A stretch of 64,000 nt of DNA from Bacteroides faecium (lineage in GTDB: Bacteria > Bacteroidota > Bacteroidia > Bacteroidales > Bacteroidaceae): contig NZ_CP050831.1 of the NCBI RefSeq assembly GCF_012113595.1, positions 6,014,001 through 6,078,000 on the forward strand. The letters are read 5' to 3'. The notes under the pieces are model-generated. The model saw only the letters and a program-made list of their open reading frames with translations. It searched no databases and was not told the DNA's origin. Every line of letters begins with the position of its first letter. Positions within the stretch are counted from its first letter, which is position 1. The translations under genes were made by a program, and so were the position numbers. This document shows positions 57,822 through 64,000 of the stretch, piece by piece.

Positions 57822-59639
57822 TCAGGGAGTAGTTATCACTCCTATTTCATCCATTTCTACTTTCGCGGTTGTTGCGGTAGGCGTAGTAGCCTCCAACTTA
57901 ATATAACGTGCTTGTACTTTCTGACCGAAAGTGACCGTCTGTGGCAACGGGTTGTGCATGATATTACTGAACTCACCGTTGGCAGGAACTTCCTTCCAGT
58001 TCTTTCCGTCCATGCTCACAAAGAATTTATAACGGAATGCCATTGTCGGTTTTGCTTCCGCTTTCGAAGGAGCATAAGTAAAGCTGGCTAATGTCACCGA
58101 TTTGCCCAAGTCAATCGTCAATGGAGAATCAGCGACTTGTTTCCAGCCTGCACGAGGCAGATTATTCCAATCTTCACCCTGAACCACTTCCTGCAAAGGA
58201 GCTGCATAATAAGCGGCCACTTGGTTGATATGAGCAGTCAGACGACATTCGTCAATCTTCACCCGTAGCTGACTGGCTTTCACTGTCGGGAAACGCAGCA
58301 TACGTTTATATCCGATTGTCGTACCCTTGCCTACTTCTTTCCAGCCTTTGTCAGTCAAAGCTTCTACAACGAAAGACTCCACTCTCTGTCCTTTCGTGAT
58401 ATCTTCCTGAAGCATCACTAAGTTAATTTCCGAGCCCGGTTTCAAAGAATAAACGGCTTCACTGCCTGAAGTGGCATTCCAGTAGTTTCTTCCTTTTTTC
58501 ACCCGGTTATCGGCAAATATCTGTTGACGGTAAGCTGCAAATTCTTTCAGACGGTTCACGTCCGCTTCATTAATCAAGCCTTTGCGGTCGGGCGGTATAT
58601 TCAATAAAAGCACGGAGTTATATCCTACCGACTGGAAATAAATATCCGACAGATGTTTCAGGGACTTCACTTTCGCATCTTCTTCCGCATGATAGAACCA
58701 TCCCGGACGAATGGACACATCCACTTCCGAAGGATACCAAAACAGTTCCGTAGCTTTCTCCAACATTTTGCGGCTTCCTAAATCTTCCGCTTTGCTAAAG
58801 ACACCCAGCCGTTTGTTGTTTTCTGTCGAGCGGGCATAAATTCCCGGAGTCAGTACGGTGGCATTCCATTCCGTTTCGCGTCCCAGTCCTTTTTCATTTC
58901 CTACCCAACGGACATCGTCTCCCATAATCGCCATTACTGCTTTCGGTTGCAGGCGTTGGATTGTTTTATAGAAAGCGTCCCAGTCATAGACTTGTTTCTT
59001 TCCGTTCGGACCTTCCCCATTCGCTCCGTCGAACCATACTTCGTGCACTTCACCGTAATTGGTAAGCAGTTCCGTCAATTGGCGGATGAAGAATTCATTG
59101 TAACGGGGAGAGTCTCCATAACATTCCGCATTGCGGTCCCACGGAGAAAGGTAGACGCCGAACTTCATATCATATTTGTCGCAAGCTTTTCGAAGTTCTT
59201 TTACGACATCCCCCTGCCCGTTCTTCCAGGGAGAAGAGGCTACAGAATGTTTGGTGGTAGCTGTTGGCCAGAGGCAGAAGCCGTCGTGATGCTTTGCGGT
59301 CAGAAGTACCATTTTGAAGCCGGCGTCCTTGAGAGTGCTTACCCATTGTTCGGCATCCAGCTCGGTGGGGTTAAAGATAGCGGGGTTTTCTTTTCCATCT
59401 CCCCATTCACGTCCGGTAAAGGTGTTGATACCGAAATGAAGGAAAGCTGTTAATTCCATTTGTTGCCAGGCATATTGTTGAGGGGTGGGTACGAGACGTG
59501 CAGCCATATCCACTTTCTGTTCAAGGGTGGCATTTTGAGGGAATTCGACATGCTTCACATAATAGTTTTCTTTCTTCTGGGCTTGCATGCCCAATGTGAT
59601 GGCAGAGGATAATAATAAGGTGGTCAGTAGTTTGTTCAT
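57822..59639 (-). CDS. GH29 alpha-L-fucosidase
   Basis: The 605-residue precursor has a signal peptide (ending MQAQ) and a GH29 catalytic barrel: FLHFGINTF (66-74), KHHDGFCLW (116-124), YLSPWDRN and the nucleophile Asp204 in VWFDGANGEG. The C-terminal region (about 455-605) has two beta-sandwich modules, the last F5/8-type (ARYIKLEATTP). The enzyme releases L-fucose from host mucin, blood-group or milk glycans. The lack of an obvious acid/base Glu motif by eye prevents assignment to subfamily A or B. It has its own promoter behind a large dyad and follows GH2 and GH20 genes. Confidence 0.93.
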   Translation of the reverse strand: MNKLLTTLLLSSAITLGMQAQKKENYYVKHVEFPQNATLEQKVDMAARLVPTPQQYAWQQMELTAFLHFGINTFTGREWGDGKENPAIFNPTELDAEQWVSTLKDAGFKMVLLTAKHHDGFCLWPTATTKHSVASSPWKNGQGDVVKELRKACDKYDMKFGVYLSPWDRNAECYGDSPRYNEFFIRQLTELLTNYGEVHEVWFDGANGEGPNGKKQVYDWDAFYKTIQRLQPKAVMAIMGDDVRWVGNEKGLGRETEWNATVLTPGIYARSTENNKRLGVFSKAEDLGSRKMLEKATELFWYPSEVDVSIRPGWFYHAEEDAKVKSLKHLSDIYFQSVGYNSVLLLNIPPDRKGLINEADVNRLKEFAAYRQQIFADNRVKKGRNYWNATSGSEAVYSLKPGSEINLVMLQEDITKGQRVESFVVEALTDKGWKEVGKGTTIGYKRMLRFPTVKASQLRVKIDECRLTAHINQVAAYYAAPLQEVVQGEDWNNLPRAGWKQVADSPLTIDLGKSVTLASFTYAPSKAEAKPTMAFRYKFFVSMDGKNWKEVPANGEFSNIMHNPLPQTVTFGQKVQARYIKLEATTPTATTAKVEMDEIGVITTP

Positions 59640-59668
59640 GATATAAAATTTAATTAATGCTGATAGTA

Positions 59669-59676
59669 CAAAGATA
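59669..59676 (-). promoter_or_regulatory. -7 element for the GH29 gene
   Basis: Minus-strand TATCTTTG, 29 bp ahead of the start codon, so the fucosidase gene can be transcribed independently of GH2. Confidence 0.65.
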
Positions 59677-59682
59677 ACATAA

Positions 59683-59751
59683 AGGTGTGAATTTCACTAT
59701 TCTAACAGAATATTTCTGACAATATTCAAAGAAAATGTGAAATCCACACCT
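59683..59751 (-). promoter_or_regulatory. Coaxial nested dyads upstream of the GH29 promoter
   Basis: Outer arms AGGTGTGAATTTCAC (59683-59697) and GTGAAATCCACACCT (59737-59751) match in 14 of 15 positions. Inner arms GAATATT (59708-59714) and AATATTC (59721-59727) are perfect. Both dyads share the centre near 59717. The outer left arm overlaps the expected -33 region, so this may be an operator, or alternatively an RNA hairpin after GH2. Confidence 0.7.
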
Positions 59752-59786
59752 AAATTATATAATCTAATAGCCTATCGTTTCTAAAC

Positions 59787-62700
59787 TCATTTTATCGGAT
59801 AAAGGGTGAATTCAAAGCTTTGTTTCTTCAATGGAACCAGATATTGCGGCAACACACCGGGACCGCAAGTAGCGGTTCCCACACCTGCCTGCTCTGCATC
59901 CAGGTGTACTGTGTACATTCCATCGCGTTTCAGGTCATTGATATGACGCGCTTTCTCTAATAATACATCTGAAAAAGGAATGATACTAAACTGGAAAGCA
60001 CGATTTGACTCGACAAAAACACCTTCACCGGAGTGGTTCGTAAACTTCGCCCAACGTACGTCAGTCCGGTTGCCCGTAGATTGCGGAGCGACATAATAGT
60101 GGAACATACGTTCGGGAGTTGTCTGATACAGACCGATTTTACCGGATTGGTCACGGTCGACATGCGTTTCGTTATCACCGCGTCCCAAATAGGAAACCTG
60201 GTCGTAAGTGTCAGCTACACGGAATGTTAATCCCAGGCGTGCTATTGATTTCACAATGGCGGTATCCGGTTCAAAAGTAGTGTTCACTTTCAATGCACCG
60301 TTCTTATCCAGTGCATAAATAAAGTCAGCCGTACCTACTTTCTGTCCTTTCGCATTGAGTATTTCCACACGGGCGGTTGTCGAGTTCTTGCCCTCTTTCA
60401 GTGAAACGACTTTTGGGGTTATGTTGTCCAGTCCTGCTTTACGCCATAGGCGCGCGCCGTTCTTATCACGGTTATCATTATCCGTAGCCGGACGGAAAAG
60501 GCTCAATGTGAGCGGGGTAGAAAGCAACTCCTTGCCATTCAGATTCAAAGAGGTCAATGCGCCCGTTTCTTTATCAACGGTGAATGTAGTCTCACCTGCT
60601 TTTTGCGGACGATGGGTTGCAGAGTTCTTATTGCCGGAAAGTACAAACTGGTCATAAGCCACTTCCCAGTCTTTAGCTATCATCGGAGAATCGTCCTTTC
60701 GGGTCCAGCTAATATTCAGATAAGCTTCACGGTCCTTTTTCGAGAGAATCACATTACCCAACTGTATATCTATGGTAGCGTGCGGTTCACAATCCAGTAC
60801 ATTGGTACCTTCTGCGAGTTTCTCTCCACTATCAGTTGTTACATTCCAATGGAATATATATTCATTCAGATTAGAGAAATCGTACCAGTTCTTGATACGG
60901 AGTTTCATGTTCTTCCGGTCAAGTAATGTGGTCTTTATGTTCTGATATACTTTCTTCACTTCGAGCAGGTGCGGGTGCGGTTTACGGTCGGCACCTACCA
61001 ACCCGTTACAGCAGAAGTTACCGAAGCTTGGGATTCCTTCCGGGCCGTAGTCACCGCCGTAAGTCCAGTACCATTTTCCGTTCTTGTCTATTTCGCGGAA
61101 TGACTGGTCTACCCAATCCCAGACGCTACCGCCTTGTGCCATCGGTTCGTTTTCGAAAACGTCCCAGTATTCTTTCAGTCCGCCGCAACTGTTGCCCATT
61201 GCATGCAGATATTCACATAGGATGAAAGGACGGTAGATGTCTTTCTTTGCCACATATGCTTTGATATCGTCCACACTGCGGTACATACGGCAATAAATGT
61301 CCGTATTGTAATTCAGTTCGGCACGCTCGTACTGCACGGGGCGGGTCTTTTCTACCGATTTCAGCCAGTCGTAGGTACGTTCGAAGTTGACACCGTTACC
61401 AGCTTCGTTTCCAAGTGACCAGATAACAATGGCAGGATGATTCTTGGAACGTTCGTACATACGGTGCGTACGGTCCATGTGTGCCAGCAGCCAAGTGCTG
61501 TCTTTGGCGAGAGAAGCAGGTCCGTAACCCATACCATGAGATTCGATGTTTGCTTCATCAATCATATACAGTCCGTAACGGTCGCAAAGCTGATACCAGT
61601 ATGGATGAGTAGGATAATGCGAGTTCCGAACCAGATTGATATTATGCTGTTTCATCAGTTTGATGTCCAGTTCCATCAGTTCCTTGCTTACCGTACGTCC
61701 GAGTTGTGAGTGTTCATGACGGTTGGTTCCCTTCACTAGTACCGGAACACCATTGATGCAGAAACGTCCGCCTTTGATTTCCGAAGTGCGGAAACCGGCT
61801 TCGCATCCGGTCAGTTCGGTGACTTTGCCTTGGGCGTCCTTCAGTTCGAGCACCAATGTATAAAGATTAGGATGCTCCGCACTCCAAGCCTTCACATTCG
61901 GAATCTTCTTTTCGTCAAATACGATGAAATTGCTCAATCCGCGGGATTTTATTTGGATAGCATCCTGTAAGACTGCCTTGCCCGAAGCATCTTTCAATGT
62001 GTAAGCGACAGAACTGGAGGTAGCGGAAGGTCCTTCTACGGTTACTTCCAGTCCGAAGATACCGTCTTTGTATTGTTCTTTATCCAAAGAAGCGCTCAAT
62101 TTATAGTCGGCAATGTACTGTTGGGGAGTGCTATATAGGTAAACATCCCGTTCGATACCGCTCAAACGCCACATATCCTGACATTCGAGATAAGCGCCCG
62201 AACTCCAGCGGTACACTTCCAAAGCCACTACATTCTCTCCGTCGTTCAATACATCGGTAATATCCCATTCGGCATTTGTTTTCGAGCCTTGATTATATCC
62301 GAGCAGTTTCCCGTTCACCCATACATAATAGAAAGAGATTACACCTTCGCAGCAAAGTACTACACGACGGCCTTTCCAATCAGCAGGCACTTTGAATGTG
62401 CGACGATAGGAACCGACTTCATTCTCCGCATGAGGAACCAGTGGCGGATTCTTTTTGAAGTTGAACATTTTGTCATCAAATTCATATGTCTCGTTGACAT
62501 AGATAGCTGTGCCATAACCCTGACGTTCCCAGTTGCCGGGAACGTTGATGTCCGCCCAACCTCCGGTATAATAAGAAGGCTGATAAAAATCTTTCGGACG
62601 GTTATCGGGATTCTTCACCCAATGGAATTTCCATTTCCCATTCAGGCTCATATAAAATGGGGACTGTTCGTATCCGCCCGGCTTTTCAATGTCGGAAGCG

Positions 62701-62870
62701 TCGGCGTAAGGCCATACGTAGGTATGAGGGGCGAGTTTGTTCAGTCCTACCGCATACTGGCTTTGCCATTCGGGCAACGGTTGTTGCTGCGCTAACGTGA
62801 AAGTAGTGGTAACCAGTACTGCAGATAAGATTAAAAAAGTTCGTTTCTGAAAGCTAATGTTCATAAGCAT
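59787..62870 (-). CDS. GH2 beta-galactosidase
   Basis: The 1027-residue precursor has a signal peptide (about 1-27). The LacZ layout follows: sugar-binding domain (about 60-230), immunoglobulin-like domain, TIM barrel, and C-terminal beta domains including a Bgal small-chain region. Acid/base Glu489 lies in SLGNEAGNG and nucleophile Glu553 in LCEYLHAMGN. The product is periplasmic or surface beta-galactosidase acting on galactose-capped host glycans. An ATG at 62864 (MNISFQKRT) is an equally good start. It lies 69 bp after the GH20 gene, in the same direction. Confidence 0.95.
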   Translation of the reverse strand: MLMNISFQKRTFLILSAVLVTTTFTLAQQQPLPEWQSQYAVGLNKLAPHTYVWPYADASDIEKPGGYEQSPFYMSLNGKWKFHWVKNPDNRPKDFYQPSYYTGGWADINVPGNWERQGYGTAIYVNETYEFDDKMFNFKKNPPLVPHAENEVGSYRRTFKVPADWKGRRVVLCCEGVISFYYVWVNGKLLGYNQGSKTNAEWDITDVLNDGENVVALEVYRWSSGAYLECQDMWRLSGIERDVYLYSTPQQYIADYKLSASLDKEQYKDGIFGLEVTVEGPSATSSSVAYTLKDASGKAVLQDAIQIKSRGLSNFIVFDEKKIPNVKAWSAEHPNLYTLVLELKDAQGKVTELTGCEAGFRTSEIKGGRFCINGVPVLVKGTNRHEHSQLGRTVSKELMELDIKLMKQHNINLVRNSHYPTHPYWYQLCDRYGLYMIDEANIESHGMGYGPASLAKDSTWLLAHMDRTHRMYERSKNHPAIVIWSLGNEAGNGVNFERTYDWLKSVEKTRPVQYERAELNYNTDIYCRMYRSVDDIKAYVAKKDIYRPFILCEYLHAMGNSCGGLKEYWDVFENEPMAQGGSVWDWVDQSFREIDKNGKWYWTYGGDYGPEGIPSFGNFCCNGLVGADRKPHPHLLEVKKVYQNIKTTLLDRKNMKLRIKNWYDFSNLNEYIFHWNVTTDSGEKLAEGTNVLDCEPHATIDIQLGNVILSKKDREAYLNISWTRKDDSPMIAKDWEVAYDQFVLSGNKNSATHRPQKAGETTFTVDKETGALTSLNLNGKELLSTPLTLSLFRPATDNDNRDKNGARLWRKAGLDNITPKVVSLKEGKNSTTARVEILNAKGQKVGTADFIYALDKNGALKVNTTFEPDTAIVKSIARLGLTFRVADTYDQVSYLGRGDNETHVDRDQSGKIGLYQTTPERMFHYYVAPQSTGNRTDVRWAKFTNHSGEGVFVESNRAFQFSIIPFSDVLLEKARHINDLKRDGMYTVHLDAEQAGVGTATCGPGVLPQYLVPLKKQSFEFTLYPIK

Positions 62871-62939
62871 GTCATCATAATTAGTTTATATAAGATTGTT
62901 TTACAAAGCACCTAATTGTTGTTTTTAACGACTTGACTA

Positions 62940-64000
62940 CTATTCTATAATAACCTCATCAAAATAGACTCTCGCTTCCTGGTCGGGACGGACATGTTCT
63001 GCGGGACAAATCCCCGCTCCTTCCGCCGTCACCCGGACATAACGGGCAGATACTCCGCCCATATCTATCGAGTAGTCATTTCTGTAAGTTCCTTCCTGAT
63101 AGATTTCTTCCAAAGAGAAATTCAACTCCCCTATGGCACGGTATGCCCGGTTGTCATCGGAAATCTCTACGCGAATCATCTTCGGTTTATGCGCTCCCAT
63201 TCCATAATTCGTAATGCAACCAATGGTAAATTTATTCATTTTCTCCTTATCAAGCAAATCTATCGTGAAAGAAACAGTATCATTCCGATTCCAGTTGCAC
63301 CATTCAGAATCCGTATACTTCAGGCTTCCCCGCAATCCGTTGACCAATAACATTTCATTCTTCTTATTGCCAAGCAGAGGTTTTGCCGTGGCTTTGTTCC
63401 ATGTGAGCTGCAAGTCCAGGGTTTCTCCCATTTGCTTGCCGTTCATAAAGGTAGCCGCCTTCACCATTTGTGTCTTTGTCACACGGATAGGCCCTTCATA
63501 ACGATGAGAGGACATAGCCGGATTACTGCCATTCAGCGTATAGTGAATTTCCACGTCCGGGCGGAGACATTCCAAATTCACTTCCAGATGTCCGTCCACC
63601 GGAGTCACCGTCTGCTGTATGTTATACATTGAGCGGGCGTAGATAATCCCTTTTTCAGCAATATGGGCGTTGTATGCGTCCATTCGTTTCAAGAATCCGG
63701 ACCAGTCTTTTGTATCTGCAGGCGTCCATGCCACTTCTGCCAAAGCAGCCAGACGAGGGAACAAAAGATACTCCACGTCTTCCGGCTTATTGCAGAATTC
63801 CGTCCACATACAAGCCTGTACTCCCATTAACAAAGACTCGTATTCCGGTTTCCAATCCTTCTGTACCGGTTCGTAATCAAAAACATCTTTCAGTGTGTTG
63901 TTTCCGAAATAGGTTACCGGTTCAAACCATTGAGGCCCCTGATAGCGAATCAGATACATGATGCGTGCCGGAGTCATGATAAAACGATGTCCCTTTTCGG
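62940..64000 (-). CDS. GH20 beta-N-acetylhexosaminidase (partial, C-terminal part)
   Basis: The gene enters from the right edge; about 353 codons are visible. RYQGPQWFEPVTYFGNNTLKDVFDYEP and LLMGVQACMWTEFCNKPEDVEYLLFPRLAALAEVAWTP are the end of the GH20 barrel. A chitobiase/hexosaminidase C-terminal domain follows (EIHYTLNGSNPAMSSHRYEGPIRVT), and then an F5/8-type carbohydrate-binding module. The catalytic Asp-Glu pair lies outside the window. The enzyme removes terminal GlcNAc/GalNAc. With GH2 and GH29 it forms a set able to take apart fucosylated N-acetyllactosamine-type glycans. Confidence 0.93.
   Translation of the reverse strand, partial: EKGHRFIMTPARIMYLIRYQGPQWFEPVTYFGNNTLKDVFDYEPVQKDWKPEYESLLMGVQACMWTEFCNKPEDVEYLLFPRLAALAEVAWTPADTKDWSGFLKRMDAYNAHIAEKGIIYARSMYNIQQTVTPVDGHLEVNLECLRPDVEIHYTLNGSNPAMSSHRYEGPIRVTKTQMVKAATFMNGKQMGETLDLQLTWNKATAKPLLGNKKNEMLLVNGLRGSLKYTDSEWCNWNRNDTVSFTIDLLDKEKMNKFTIGCITNYGMGAHKPKMIRVEISDDNRAYRAIGELNFSLEEIYQEGTYRNDYSIDMGGVSARYVRVTAEGAGICPAEHVRPDQEARVYFDEVIIE

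Overview
The window reads as a chromosomal segment of a gut Bacteroides (Bacteroidales). The evidence is the recurrent sigma-ABfr promoter (TTG, about 19-20 bp, TAnnTTTG) ahead of genes on both strands, weak Shine-Dalgarno sites, SusC/SusD and ECF sigma/FecR genes, a FeoA-FeoB fusion, a Rho with a long Asn/Gln-rich insert, an S-type sulfatase and a GH20/GH2/GH29 cluster. Species cannot be fixed from the sequence alone. No insertion sequence, integrase, phage gene, CRISPR array or rRNA was found.

Layout. 1-2.1 kb: queuosine genes on the minus strand (yhhQ, queC, then queF, which runs off the left edge). A 581-bp non-coding stretch with phased short repeats separates queC from queF. 2.3-6.4 kb: a hypothetical gene, an ECF sigma factor, a DcaP-like porin and a FadL-type outer-membrane protein. 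6.5-11.4 kb: a run of plus-strand metabolic genes (D-lactate dehydrogenase-like, pirin, pdxH, metallo-hydrolase, DUF4468, VOC). 11.4-17.2 kb: small genes, a methyltransferase, a TlpA-like lipoprotein, tRNA-Thr, an EamA exporter, a secreted 20-residue-repeat protein, a GNAT gene, an unusual Fic protein and tRNA-Cys. 17.2-24.7 kb: iron uptake (feoAB plus its Cys-rich partner), tilS, a flavodoxin/ferredoxin protein and rho. 24.8-33 kb: sulfatase, two overlapping TPR-histidine-kinase genes of which the second has lost its catalytic residues, a MATE exporter and ffh. 33.4-36.5 kb: ResB-CcsA-triheme cytochrome c peroxidase, a heme-attachment system next to its probable client. 36.6-45.6 kb: folD, a CapA-like lipoprotein, tRNA-His, pspC, dnaX, ftsB, ompH-like, pepD and an endonuclease/exonuclease/phosphatase (EEP) gene. 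45.6-54.6 kb: a divergent sigma/anti-sigma pair driving a SusC/SusD locus whose only enzymes are two phosphoesterases. 54.8-57.7 kb: AAA/PD-DExK protein and an MscS channel. 57.8-64 kb: GH29, GH2 and GH20 (cut by the right edge), a host-glycan degradation cluster.

The most unusual non-coding signal is a set of short imperfect dyads repeated at a 22-bp period in three unrelated intergenic regions (361-532, 12969-13048, 33094-33300). Each locus has a different motif but the repeat length is the same (one sub-array drifts to 21 bp). Other points for follow-up are the kinase/pseudokinase pair, a Fic protein whose motif histidine is glutamine, twin hairpins with an identical TTGGCG loop ahead of susC, coaxial nested dyads ahead of the GH29 gene, two mutually exclusive hairpins at the pepD/EEP junction, and a nearly leaderless tilS.
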